NCBI RefSeq assembly: GCF_026967935.1
Contig: NZ_JAPVBL010000002.1
Span: 574,969-638,968, forward strand
Length of the DNA: 64,000 nt
Direction: 5' to 3'
Source of the DNA: Modestobacter sp. VKM Ac-2982
Lineage (GTDB): Bacteria; Actinomycetota; Actinomycetes; Mycobacteriales; Geodermatophilaceae
The position numbers and the translations under genes were made by a program. Positions within the stretch are counted from its first letter, which is position 1. Each line of letters begins with the position of its first letter. Below are positions 50,307-58,071 of the stretch, in pieces. The notes under the pieces were generated by a model that was not told the origin of the DNA, did no database searches, and saw only the letters and a list, made by a program, of their open reading frames with translations.

Positions 50307-51617
50307 CTACCTGCCCGCCTCGTCGGCGTCGTGGTCGGCGGGCGGGGAGAACAGGTCGCGCTTGAGCTGAGCCAGCTGCTCCATGCGCTCCTTGTAGTAA
50401 TGCTCGCTGGTCGCGCCGCCGTCGTGGGCGAGTTGGAGCTTGGCCGCGGCCTCGCCGCCGGCTTCGTAGAACAGGCGGCCGCTGGTGTGCCGGATGTCGT
50501 GTGGCCGTAGGCCTCGGGCGTCGAAGCCGGGGTGGTAGCGGCGGATTCGAGTGAACAGTGACTCGAACCGCTTGCGGGTCAGGGGCCGCACCCGGCGGCT
50601 GACGAAGAAGCCGTCGGCGTCGAAGGTGTCGACCGGCCGGTAGTAGAAGACCGGATCCTCCGGGGAGGGGGCCGGGATGCCGGTGCGGCGCAGCTCCTCG
50701 GGGGCGTCTGGCGGGGCGGGGACGCGGGGGCCGCGCTCGAGCGCATGGGCGACCAGCGCGTCGAGGTGCTCCGGGGTCGAAGGTCGGGTGCGGTAAGTGT
50801 CGCGCTTCTCGTCCCAGTAGGTGACGGTGCACTCGTCGCGGTTGACCCCGCGGCAGCGCAGAGCGAGCACCCCGCCACGGCGGGTGGCCTGGATGAGCAT
50901 GTGCCGCAAAATGAGCCCGTCCAGCGCCGGATCGTCCCCGGTCGACGTCGCCAGAGCGTGCAGGGTCAGGAAGTCCGGCACGGCGAGGCTGCGGGCGACG
51001 GCCTCCTGGCGGTTGGGCATCCGCACGTCCTTGGCCACGTTCGCCGGCACCACGCCGTCGCGGCGCATCTCTTCCCACAGCCACCGGGTGGCCTGAATCA
51101 TTGCCTCTTGGGCGCCGCGGCCGTCGTGGTTGTGCAGCGCCCGGCCGGCGGCCGTCCGCTTGGCGTTGCGCACCGCGGTGCGCTGCATCGCGTGCCGGCG
51201 AGCCCACCAGGCGGCCTCGCTCAGGTGGTGGCGGGTGATGGACCGCACGTCCTCGCCACCCAGGGTGGTCATGCGGGCGGCGCAGTCGATGTCCGACTCC
51301 GGCGCGCAGCCCTCCCCGTGACCGCCGGCGGTGCACGGGCAGGAGCCGGTCGCGCAGGCCAGGCAGACGCACGGGCAGGTGTCGGGCAGCCCCACAGCCA
51401 GCCGGTGCAGATACAGCGCCCACGTGCCGTAGGTGCCCTTGTGGTCGCGGCGCAGCGCGGGCAGCCGCAGCTCCAGCTGCTCGGCCAGGGTGAGGCCGGG
51501 CGCGGCGCCGAGCAGGCCGGCCACGTCCACGCCGCGGCGGCGGGCCTCGGCGAGCAGCACGGCGAGTTGGTCGGTGAAGTCCTCGGGCGGGCCGGGGTGG
51601 CTGAGGGTTTCGGTCAT
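50307..51617 (-). CDS. Tyrosine recombinase next to tRNA-Leu (likely island integrase)
   Basis: 436 residues from ATG 51617. A Cys-rich insert (CPCVCLACATGSCPC) occurs in the N-terminal third. The core-binding region is AMIQATRWLWEEMRRDGVVP. The catalytic domain has LIQATRRGGVLALRCRGVNR (Arg), GLRPHDIRHTSGRLFYEAGG (HxxRH) and KLQLAHDGGATSEHYYKERM (His and Tyr). It lies one gene (51632-52402) away from the 3' end of tRNA-Leu(GAG), the usual place of an integrase at an occupied tRNA attachment site. It probably catalysed entry of the whole island to its left. Confidence 0.85.
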   Translation of the reverse strand: MTETLSHPGPPEDFTDQLAVLLAEARRRGVDVAGLLGAAPGLTLAEQLELRLPALRRDHKGTYGTWALYLHRLAVGLPDTCPCVCLACATGSCPCTAGGHGEGCAPESDIDCAARMTTLGGEDVRSITRHHLSEAAWWARRHAMQRTAVRNAKRTAAGRALHNHDGRGAQEAMIQATRWLWEEMRRDGVVPANVAKDVRMPNRQEAVARSLAVPDFLTLHALATSTGDDPALDGLILRHMLIQATRRGGVLALRCRGVNRDECTVTYWDEKRDTYRTRPSTPEHLDALVAHALERGPRVPAPPDAPEELRRTGIPAPSPEDPVFYYRPVDTFDADGFFVSRRVRPLTRKRFESLFTRIRRYHPGFDARGLRPHDIRHTSGRLFYEAGGEAAAKLQLAHDGGATSEHYYKERMEQLAQLKRDLFSPPADHDADEAGR

Positions 51618-51631
51618 CGTGGGTACCGCCT

Positions 51632-52402
51632 TCAGTTGATGCCGCGATGCGGCAGTTCGGGAGCCGGGGCGGAGGGTGCGCCCGCGGGGGAGGGGTGCAG
51701 TCGTCCGCCGGGCAGGGCGGTGAGAACGGGCCGGTCGTCGGCGGCGGCGGCGGAACCGGCGGGCTGCGGGGCACGCCGGTGCGCGTCGAACAGTTCGTCC
51801 AGCTGGTGCTCGACGCGGCTGGCAGCCATCAGCTCCAGCACGCCGCGCGCAGCATCGGCGCGGGCGATGACGGTGGCGTCGGCGGCCAGCCCGAGCTGGG
51901 TGCGCAGCGCCGGGCCAAGCAGCAGCCGGCGGCGGGGGTCGACGCGCAACGGCGCGGTGTCATAGCCCGGACGGGGAGCCGCGGCGGCGCCGGGCAGGAA
52001 GACGACCAGCACGCCACCGTCACGTTCGGCGGGTAGCTGGGCGTCCAACACCGGGCACAGCGGCAGCGGCAGCCGGCCCTTGGCGTCCAGCTTGGTGACG
52101 GTCAGCTCGGTGCGTGCCGGCGCCGGCTCGGCCGCCCGGGCGTGCAACGGGGTGAAGTCGTCGCCGGCCGGGGCACGCTGGTCACGCTCGCCGAGCAGGT
52201 CGGTGTTCAGCCAGAGCTCGTTGAGCTCCGCTGCCGAGGGGGCGCTGCCGCCGAACGCCCAGCCGCCGGGCAGGGCCGGGCCGACTGCCGCGCCTCCGAG
52301 GGCGGGCACGGTGGCCACATGAAGCGAGGAGCGCGGCGTGCGGGTGGTCTGGCTGTCGCGGCGCCGGGCGAGCGCCGGGGCCGGTGGTGCGGGTCGTGGC
52401 AT
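51632..52402 (-). CDS. Hypothetical protein with AbrB/MraZ-like double domain
   Basis: 256 residues from ATG 52402. Two segments, TVTKLDAKGRLPLPLCPVLD and LRVDPRRRLLLGPALRTQLG followed by LAADATVIARADAARGVLEL, resemble the two swapped-hairpin halves of SpoVT/AbrB or MraZ DNA-binding folds (xLDxxGRLxLP pattern). N- and C-terminal parts are Pro/Ala-rich and disordered. It precedes the integrase gene by 14 bases on the same strand and could regulate it. Confidence 0.5.
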   Translation of the reverse strand: MPRPAPPAPALARRRDSQTTRTPRSSLHVATVPALGGAAVGPALPGGWAFGGSAPSAAELNELWLNTDLLGERDQRAPAGDDFTPLHARAAEPAPARTELTVTKLDAKGRLPLPLCPVLDAQLPAERDGGVLVVFLPGAAAAPRPGYDTAPLRVDPRRRLLLGPALRTQLGLAADATVIARADAARGVLELMAASRVEHQLDELFDAHRRAPQPAGSAAAADDRPVLTALPGGRLHPSPAGAPSAPAPELPHRGIN

Positions 52403-52500
52403 GGCCGTAGCTGTGCCGGGCGTTTTGCCAGGTGCGCTCGGATTCGGCCGATTCGCGGCCTTCTCACCCGAAAGAGGGTGGGACGGCTCCCACGTAGAAG

Positions 52501-52585
52501 TGTCCGAGGGGGGACTTGAACCCCCACGCCCGATAAAGGGCACTAGCACCTCAAGCTAGCGCGTCTGCCATTCCGCCACCCGGAC
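52501..52585 (-). tRNA. tRNA-Leu (anticodon GAG)
   Basis: On the minus strand the 85-nt sequence starts GTCCGGGTGGCGGAATGGC and ends CCCCCTCGGACA. The acceptor stem is GTCCGGG/CTCGGAC (one G-U pair), the anticodon stem-loop is CTAGC-TTGAGGT-GCTAG giving anticodon GAG, a class II long variable arm is present, and the T-arm contains GGTTCAAGTCC. CCA is not encoded. The recombinase 0.9 kb downstream of its 3' end marks it as a likely integration target. Confidence 0.95.
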
Positions 52586-52671
52586 AAGGTGAGCACTCCG
52601 CGGAGCGCCTCGATGAGCATAACCGAGGCCGCTCCCGGTCCGGGACAGGGGCCGGTGGCACCATCGACCGC

Positions 52672-53994
52672 ATGTCGCAGCCCACGCCCCTGGCCGGCGC
52701 CCAGTCCGAGGTCGCGGACCTGCTCTCCGACCTCATCCGCATCGACACCACCAACACCGGTGACTCCGCCACCAGCGCGGGGGAGCGGAAGGCCGCCGAG
52801 TGGGTCGCCGCCAAGCTCGACGAGGTCGGGATCGGCAGCGTCATCCACGAGTCCGAGCCGGGCCGGGCCAGCCTGGTCGCCCGGATCGAGGGCACGAACC
52901 GCGACCGCCCGGCGCTGCTGGTGCACGGCCACCTGGACGTCGTCCCGGCCGACCCGGCCGAGTGGAGCGTCCACCCGTTCAGCGGCGAGCAGCGCGACGG
53001 CTACGTGTGGGGCCGCGGCGCGGTCGACATGAAGGACATGGACGCGATGACCCTGGCACTGGTGCGCGACTGGGCCCGCACCGGCGTCAAGCCCGACCGC
53101 GACATCGTGCTCGCCTTCGTCGCCGACGAGGAGGCCGGCGGACGCAAGGGCGCGCACTACATGGTCGACCACCACGCCGACCTCTTCGAGGGCTGCACCG
53201 AGGCGATCAGCGAGGTCGGCGGCTTCAGCATCACCGTCCGCGACGACCTGCGCCTCTACCTCGTGCAGACCGCCGAAAAGGGCCTGGCCTGGATGAAGCT
53301 CACGGCCCAGGGCCGCCCCGGGCACGGCTCCTTCGTGCACGACGACAACGCCGTCACCCGACTGGCCGCGGCGGTCGCCCGGATCGGCACCACCCGGCTC
53401 CCCACCGTGATCACCCCGCCGATGCGCGAGTTCCTCGACGCGGTCAGCGACGCCTACGGGGTGGAGATCGACCCGGACCAGCCCGACGAGGCGCTGGCCC
53501 GGCTGGGCAGCATCAGCCGGATGATCGGCGCGGCCCTGCGCAACACGGTCAACCCCACGATGCTCGACGCCGGCTACAAGACCAACGTCATCCCCGGCTC
53601 CGCCAGCGCGACCATCGACGGCCGCTTCCTGTACGGGCAGGAGGCGGAGTTCGAGAAGCAGCTGGACGAGCTGATCGGCGAGGGCGTCACCCGGGAGTGG
53701 ATCGCCTACGACCAGGCCGTGGAGACGACGTTCGACGGCCCCTCGGTCGACCTGATGGTCCAGGCACTGCAGGCCGAGGACCCGGGCGCCCGCGCCGTCC
53801 CGTTCACCATGAGCGGCGGCACCGACGCCAAGAGCTTCGAGACCCTGGGCATGCGCTGCTTCGGCTTCTCCCCGCTCAAGCTCCCCGCCGAGCTCGACTT
53901 CGCCTCGCTGTTCCACGGCATCGACGAGCGCATCTCCATCGACTCGATGCAGTTCGGCATCCGGGTGCTCGACCGGTTCCTGCGCCAGGCGTGA
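52672..53994 (+). CDS. M20-family metallopeptidase (ArgE/DapE/ACY1-like)
   Basis: 440 residues from ATG 52672. Zinc-ligand motifs are present: LLVHGHLDVVPADPAEW (His, Asp), GRGAVDMKDM (bridging Asp), and VADEEAGGRKGAHYMV (catalytic Glu-Glu). A lid-domain segment GRPGHGSFVHDDNAVTRLAA and a C-terminal FHGIDERI with the final His ligand complete the set. Members hydrolyse amide bonds of N-acyl amino acids or dipeptides; the substrate is not predictable here. It opens the conserved backbone side of the window and its stop is followed within a few bases by the dehydrogenase gene. Confidence 0.9.
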   Translation: MSQPTPLAGAQSEVADLLSDLIRIDTTNTGDSATSAGERKAAEWVAAKLDEVGIGSVIHESEPGRASLVARIEGTNRDRPALLVHGHLDVVPADPAEWSVHPFSGEQRDGYVWGRGAVDMKDMDAMTLALVRDWARTGVKPDRDIVLAFVADEEAGGRKGAHYMVDHHADLFEGCTEAISEVGGFSITVRDDLRLYLVQTAEKGLAWMKLTAQGRPGHGSFVHDDNAVTRLAAAVARIGTTRLPTVITPPMREFLDAVSDAYGVEIDPDQPDEALARLGSISRMIGAALRNTVNPTMLDAGYKTNVIPGSASATIDGRFLYGQEAEFEKQLDELIGEGVTREWIAYDQAVETTFDGPSVDLMVQALQAEDPGARAVPFTMSGGTDAKSFETLGMRCFGFSPLKLPAELDFASLFHGIDERISIDSMQFGIRVLDRFLRQA

Positions 53995-53998
53995 TGTG

Positions 53999-54823
53999 AT
54001 GCCGGGCGTGACCGACACCGCTCCCGCGCCCGGATCGCCCGCCCCTGGCGATGTCGCCCTCGTCACCGGAGGGACCGGCGGCTTCGGCCGCGCCCTCGCC
54101 GCCCAGCTCCGCGAGCGCGGGGTGACCGTCGTCCTCGCCGACCTGGACAGTGCGGCCAACCGCGAGGTCGCCGCGGGCCTGGGGGCGCACTTCGCTGCCC
54201 TCGACGTCACCGACCGGGCGGCCAACGCCGCCGTGGTCGCCGCGGTGGAGGCAGAGCACGGCCGGCTGGACGCCGTCTTCCTCAACGCCGGCATCGCCGG
54301 GCAGTCCCGGCACGCCTTGGACGTCGACGAGTTCCTCAAGGTCGTCGACGTCGACCTGTTCGGCGTCGTCTATGGCACCGAGGCGGCGCTGCCGGCGCTG
54401 CGCCGTGCCGGCGGCGGGTCGATCGTGGTGACCGCCTCGCTGGCCGGCCTGTCGCCGATGGCCACCGACCCCGGCTACAGCGTCGCCAAGGGCGGGGCGG
54501 TGGCCTTCGTCCGGTCGATGGCCTCCCGCCTCGTCGACGACGGCATCACCATCTCCGCGATCTGCCCCGGCTTCGCCGACACCGCGATCATCGACCCGCT
54601 GCGCGACGAGTTCGCCGCCGCCGACTTCCCGGTGCTGTCGGCCGGCGAGGTGGCCGAGGCGATGGTCGCCGCCTGGGCCGGCGCGGAGCCTGGCGCGGCC
54701 TACGTCGTCCAGCCGGGCGTGGGGGCCGTCCCGTACAAGTTCAAGGGGGTGCCGGCCGCCCGGACGACGAGCGGCGAGACCGCCGTCGTCCCGGCCGCGC
54801 TGCGGCCGCCCTCGATGCGCTGA
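53999..54823 (+). CDS. Short-chain dehydrogenase/reductase
   Basis: 274 residues from ATG 53999; GTG 53996 and GTG 54008 are alternatives. It has the classical SDR order: TGGTGGFGRAL (NAD(P)-binding glycine motif), a basic or acidic position after beta2 (ADLDSAANR, suggesting NAD), NAGIAG, and VTASLAGLSPMATDPGYSVA followed by K (catalytic Ser-Tyr-x3-Lys). It starts 4 bases after the peptidase stop, so the two genes are probably one operon. Confidence 0.9.
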   Translation: MPGVTDTAPAPGSPAPGDVALVTGGTGGFGRALAAQLRERGVTVVLADLDSAANREVAAGLGAHFAALDVTDRAANAAVVAAVEAEHGRLDAVFLNAGIAGQSRHALDVDEFLKVVDVDLFGVVYGTEAALPALRRAGGGSIVVTASLAGLSPMATDPGYSVAKGGAVAFVRSMASRLVDDGITISAICPGFADTAIIDPLRDEFAAADFPVLSAGEVAEAMVAAWAGAEPGAAYVVQPGVGAVPYKFKGVPAARTTSGETAVVPAALRPPSMR

Positions 54824-54829
54824 GCCGGG

Positions 54830-55570
54830 TCAGACCTCCAGCGAACCGGTGTGCACGATCTGCTCGGCGACCACCCGGAGCTTCCGGTTGGTGCGCTGAC
54901 TGGCCTCGATCAGCCACCGGTGGGCCTGTTGCTCGGTCATGCGCCGGCGCGTCATCACCACGCCGATGGCGGTGGCGATGGTGCGGTTGGTGACCAGCGC
55001 CGTCTCCAGGTGGGCGACGCGCTCCTCGGCCTCCGCCTGCGCGGCGAGGGCCGACTCGACCACCGCGCGGTCGAGCTCGCGCGCCGCGGCCACGGTGACC
55101 AGGTCGGCGGCCGCCCCCAGCACCGCCAGCTCCGCGGCACCGAACTCAGGGCGGGTCCGGGAGCCGACCGACAGGGTGCCGAGCACGGCCGGTCCCGCGG
55201 TCAGCGGGAAGCTGGCGTACGCGGTGGCGTCCAGTTCCCGAGCCAGGGCCAGCCGCTCGTCCGGGTCGGCGTCCACCCGGGCGTGCGCCTCCGGGCGGCG
55301 CCGTTCGGCGACCATCCCGCAGACGGCGACACCGAGCGGGACCACCGCGAGGTCCGGTCGGTGCTGCTCGGCCACCCCGATGGTGGTGTGCAGGCGCAGT
55401 TCGCCGGCCGCCGGGGGCAGCTCGTACCGGATGGAGAAGTCCAGCCCGAACGGCCGGTTCAGGTCGTCGACGAGGCGTTCGACGAGGTCCTGAGACGGGC
55501 TGCCGGCAGCCAGGTCGGCGCCCAGCCGGCCCAGCGTCCGCACGGCGACGGGATCGATGGTGGTGCTCAC
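54830..55570 (-). CDS. GAF and ANTAR domain regulator
   Basis: 246 residues from GTG 55570 (VSTTIDPVAVRTLG...), chosen because upstream in-frame codons run into the divergent promoter region. A GAF-like sensor covers about 30-165. After a coiled linker (ALAAQAEAEERVAHLETALV) comes ANTAR (NRTIATAIGVVMTRRRMTEQ, AHRWLIEASQRTNRKLRVVA). ANTAR proteins bind dual-hairpin mRNA leaders to prevent termination; targets are not visible here. Such GAF-ANTAR proteins are numerous in Geodermatophilaceae and mycobacteria. Confidence 0.85.
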   Translation of the reverse strand: MSTTIDPVAVRTLGRLGADLAAGSPSQDLVERLVDDLNRPFGLDFSIRYELPPAAGELRLHTTIGVAEQHRPDLAVVPLGVAVCGMVAERRRPEAHARVDADPDERLALARELDATAYASFPLTAGPAVLGTLSVGSRTRPEFGAAELAVLGAAADLVTVAAARELDRAVVESALAAQAEAEERVAHLETALVTNRTIATAIGVVMTRRRMTEQQAHRWLIEASQRTNRKLRVVAEQIVHTGSLEV

Positions 55571-55708
55571 GGGGGTTCGCCCTCCGGTGTCCGGCGACGC
55601 CGTCCTCTCGACGCCAACCGTTCCAGAGTACGAGGCGCTCGGTTGTACGCAATGAGTCGTCGGGCCCCGGGTGACCGGCGTCACCGCCACTCTGGCAAGG
55701 TGCCGGGC

Positions 55709-56665
55709 ATGCGTGCATGGCGAGTCCACTCCCTGGGGAACCCGGCCGAGGTCATGTCCCTCGACGAGGTCGAGCAGCCCACGCCGGCCGACGGCCAGGT
55801 GCTGGTCAAGGTGCGGGCGGCCGGGTTGAACTTCCCCGACGTGCTGATGGCGATGGGGCAGTACCAGGAGCGGCCGCCGCTGCCGTTCACCCCCGGCGTG
55901 GAGCTGTGCGGCGAGATCGTCGAGACCGGCCAGCGGGTGCTCGGCTCACCGTCCGGCGGACCCGGCGCCTTCGCCGAGTACGCGCTGATGGACGCCGCCG
56001 CGGCCTGGCCCGTGCCCGACGCGATGTCCGACGAGCAGGCCGCCTCGCTGTACCTGACCTACCAGACCGGCTACGTCGGTCTGCACCGTCGCGCGGCGCT
56101 GCAGGCGGGGGAGTGGCTGCTGGTGCACGCCGGGGCCGGTGGCGTCGGCACGGCGGCGATCCAGCTCGGCAAGGCCGCCGGCGCAAAGGTGATCGCCACC
56201 GCCGGTGGGGAGCGCAAGACCGAGGTCTGCCGCTCACTCGGCGCCGACCACGTCATCGACTACACCGCCGAGGACTTCGTCCCGTTGGTCAAGGAGATCA
56301 CCGGCGGGCACGGGGCCGACGTCGTCTACGACCCGGTGGGTGGCGAGGTGTTCGACAAGTCCCGCAAGTGCATCGCCTTCGAGGGGCGGCTGGTCGTCGT
56401 CGGCTTCACCAGCGGCACGATCCCGCAGGCGCCGGTCAACCACGCGCTGGTCAAGAACTACAGCATCGTCGGGCTGCACTGGGGCCTGTACCGCAAGCAC
56501 GACCCGGCCCGGATCGGCATGGTGCACGAGGCGCTGTGCGAGCTGTTCGACGACGGCGCCATCGCCCCACTGGTCGGCCAGTCGCTGCCGCTCACCGAGC
56601 TGCCGCAGGCGATGGCCGCCATCGCCGACCGCAGCACCGTCGGCAAGGTGGTCCTCACCCCCTGA
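55709..56665 (+). CDS. NADPH:quinone-oxidoreductase-like (MDR/zeta-crystallin family) enzyme
   Basis: 318 residues from ATG 55709. N-terminal GroES-like domain (AAGLNFPDVLMAMGQYQERP; FTPGVELCGEIVETGQRVLG), then the nucleotide-binding domain with VHAGAGGVGTAAIQLGKAAG (AxxGxGG motif) and DVVYDPVGGEVFDKS. There are no zinc-binding Cys clusters, as in the quinone-reductase group. Length is typical. It is divergent from the ANTAR gene and followed by a backbone-specific repeat. Confidence 0.9.
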   Translation: MRAWRVHSLGNPAEVMSLDEVEQPTPADGQVLVKVRAAGLNFPDVLMAMGQYQERPPLPFTPGVELCGEIVETGQRVLGSPSGGPGAFAEYALMDAAAAWPVPDAMSDEQAASLYLTYQTGYVGLHRRAALQAGEWLLVHAGAGGVGTAAIQLGKAAGAKVIATAGGERKTEVCRSLGADHVIDYTAEDFVPLVKEITGGHGADVVYDPVGGEVFDKSRKCIAFEGRLVVVGFTSGTIPQAPVNHALVKNYSIVGLHWGLYRKHDPARIGMVHEALCELFDDGAIAPLVGQSLPLTELPQAMAAIADRSTVGKVVLTP

Positions 56666-56669
56666 GGAA

Positions 56670-56723
56670 GGACCCCGTCCTGCTCAACCCTCGCAAGCTC
56701 GGGCCGAGCCTCTGGACGGGGCC
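56670..56723. repeat. 54-nt backbone repeat, copy 1
   Basis: Starts GGACCCCGTCC and ends CTGGACGGGGCC; the ends pair (CCCCGTCC/GGACGGGG) and the middle GCAAGCTCGGGCCGAGC adds an inner fold. It begins 5 bases after the oxidoreductase stop and reaches the stop of the convergent gene. Copy 2 is at 63168-63222. Probably a mobile or terminator-like repeat family typical of this lineage. Confidence 0.8.
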
Positions 56724-56724
56724 G

Positions 56725-56964
56725 TCAGACCATGGGGCGGGGGAGGTAGGACAGCCGCGCTCGGCGCCGCATGATCACCTTGCGGGTGCCGTCGGCGTGC
56801 AGCTGGAGCCGGGCGAGCTCCCAGCCGCCGCTGTCGGACTGCATGCTCATCAGCTGCGCGGCCGCGGAGCGGGAGATGCCCGCCGGGATGCGCAGCGGGG
56901 CGTACTCGTACTCGCCGGGTGCTGACACCTCGTCGATTGTGCCTGCCGGACGCCGGTGGGTCAT
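56725..56964 (-). CDS. DUF5703-like small protein
   Basis: 79 residues from ATG 56964. Sequence YEYAPLRIPAGISRSAAAQL followed by GGWELARLQLHADGTRKVIM and RRRARL matches the short actinobacterial DUF5703 pattern (YEYxPLRxPxxxSR ... GWELARxxxxxDGxRxVxLRR). Function unknown. It converges with the oxidoreductase gene across the repeat. Confidence 0.8.
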   Translation of the reverse strand: MTHRRPAGTIDEVSAPGEYEYAPLRIPAGISRSAAAQLMSMQSDSGGWELARLQLHADGTRKVIMRRRARLSYLPRPMV

Positions 56965-57076
56965 GTGGTGGTCACCACGACGCCACCCGGACCGGGTGTC
57001 GCACCGGCGGAGTGCGGGCAGGGGAGGACGGCGCGGCCCGGCACCCGGCCAGGCCCCCGACCAGCGAGGAGCCCCC

Positions 57077-57331
57077 ATGACCGACCCCGAAGCCACCGAC
57101 GCCGACCGCCTGGAGCAGCAGCGGACCGTCGCCCCGGCCGGCCCGGAGCTCGCCGACGAGGTGAGCCCGCCGGGCGCCGACGTCCCGGAGGCCGACGCCG
57201 TCGAGCAGCAGCTCACCGCGACCCCGGGCACCTCGGCCGGCCTGCGGGACGCCGATCCCGAGGCCGATGAGTACGACGTCCTGGAGCAGCAGGCGGCCGT
57301 CCCCGATGACGAGGACGAGCAGCGGGGCTGA
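57077..57331 (+). CDS. Small acidic hypothetical protein (84 aa)
   Basis: ATG 57077 with GCGAGGAG upstream. Very acidic, with three related motifs: DRLEQQRTV, DAVEQQLTA and DVLEQQAAV, each preceded by an Asp/Glu-rich segment. It is likely disordered; similar DxLEQQ proteins occur in Geodermatophilaceae by my recollection. It sits between two minus-strand genes. Confidence 0.65.
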   Translation: MTDPEATDADRLEQQRTVAPAGPELADEVSPPGADVPEADAVEQQLTATPGTSAGLRDADPEADEYDVLEQQAAVPDDEDEQRG

Positions 57332-57397
57332 CCCTCGGACGCCCTCGGTGGGCGCCGCCCGACGGCCGGGGCCGGATCGGCCCCGGCCCGGCCCGGC

Positions 57398-58003
57398 TCA
57401 GCGGGAGTAGTACTCCACGACCAGCTGCTCCTCGCAGACCACCGGGACCTCGGCGCGCTGCGGCCGACGCAGGACCACGCAGCGGAGCTCGGAGAGCTGG
57501 ACCTCCAGGTACGCCGGGGCGGCGGCGTGCGCGCCGGAGGCGGCGACCTGGAAGGGCAGCTTGGCCTTGCTGCGCTCGGCGATCTCGACGACGTCGTAGG
57601 GCTGCACCTGGTAGCTCGGCCGGTCGACCCGCTTGCCGTTCACCGTGACGTGCTGGTGGCTGACCGTCTGCCGGGCCTGGTAGATCGTGCGGGCGAACCC
57701 CGCGCGCAGCACGGTCGCGTCCAGCCTGGCCTCGAGCTGGTGGGTGATCAGCTCCTCGCCGGTCTTGCCACCGGTGCGCTTGGCCCGGTCGAACGCCGAG
57801 CGGAGCTGGGTCTCGCTGATGTCGTACTGCGCGCGCAGCCGCTGCTTCTCCAGCAGCCGGGTCTTGTAGTCGCTGGTGTTCTTGCGCTTGCGGCCGTGCT
57901 CACCGGGCGGGTAGGCGCGCCGCTCGAAGTAGCGGACGTCCTTGGGGGTGAGCGGGATGCCCAGCGCACGAGAGCGCCGGACCTTGGGGCGAGAGCTGTT
58001 CAC
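57398..58003 (-). CDS. rpsD: 30S ribosomal protein S4
   Basis: 201 residues from ATG 58003. The start NSSRPKVRRSRALGIPLTPK and YPPGEHGRKRKNTSDYKTRL, RLEAR and the S4 RNA-binding domain (TIYQARQTVSHQHVTVNGKR) with C-terminal VICDEQLVVEYY-like ending (CEEQLVVEYYSR) identify S4. It lacks the zinc-binding Cys cluster of the other actinobacterial form and matches the stand-alone Streptomyces-type gene. It binds 16S rRNA early in 30S assembly. Upstream lies the divergent DUF2470 gene with an iron-box-like sequence. Confidence 0.95.
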   Translation of the reverse strand: MNSSRPKVRRSRALGIPLTPKDVRYFERRAYPPGEHGRKRKNTSDYKTRLLEKQRLRAQYDISETQLRSAFDRAKRTGGKTGEELITHQLEARLDATVLRAGFARTIYQARQTVSHQHVTVNGKRVDRPSYQVQPYDVVEIAERSKAKLPFQVAASGAHAAAPAYLEVQLSELRCVVLRRPQRAEVPVVCEEQLVVEYYSR

Positions 58004-58019
58004 ACGGTCCTCCGGGTTC

Positions 58020-58037
58020 GGTTAGGCTCACCTTACC
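58020..58037. promoter_or_regulatory. IdeR/DtxR-type iron-box candidate
   Basis: Forward GGTTAGGCTCACCTTACC; the reverse complement GGTAAGGTGAGCCTAACC agrees with the TTAGGTTAGCCTAACCTAA consensus at most positions, including the AGGTnAGCCTAACC core. It is 35 bases upstream of the DUF2470 start and 17 bases upstream of the rpsD start on the other strand. Iron-dependent repression of the DUF2470 gene would suit a heme/iron role. Confidence 0.55.
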
Positions 58038-58071
58038 GCGATGTCGAGTCGTCCTGAACCCGGAGTGCCGC

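Noticed and set aside
49675-51774. 699-codon minus-strand frame over the tRNA-proximal recombinase
   Set aside because: Most of it is a shadow of the recombinase gene; only the last 167 codons (from 50178) are a plausible separate gene.
54830-55729. Longer start for the GAF/ANTAR gene
   Set aside because: The extra 53 residues overlap the divergent promoter and part of the oxidoreductase gene and look non-coding; GTG 55570 is preferred.
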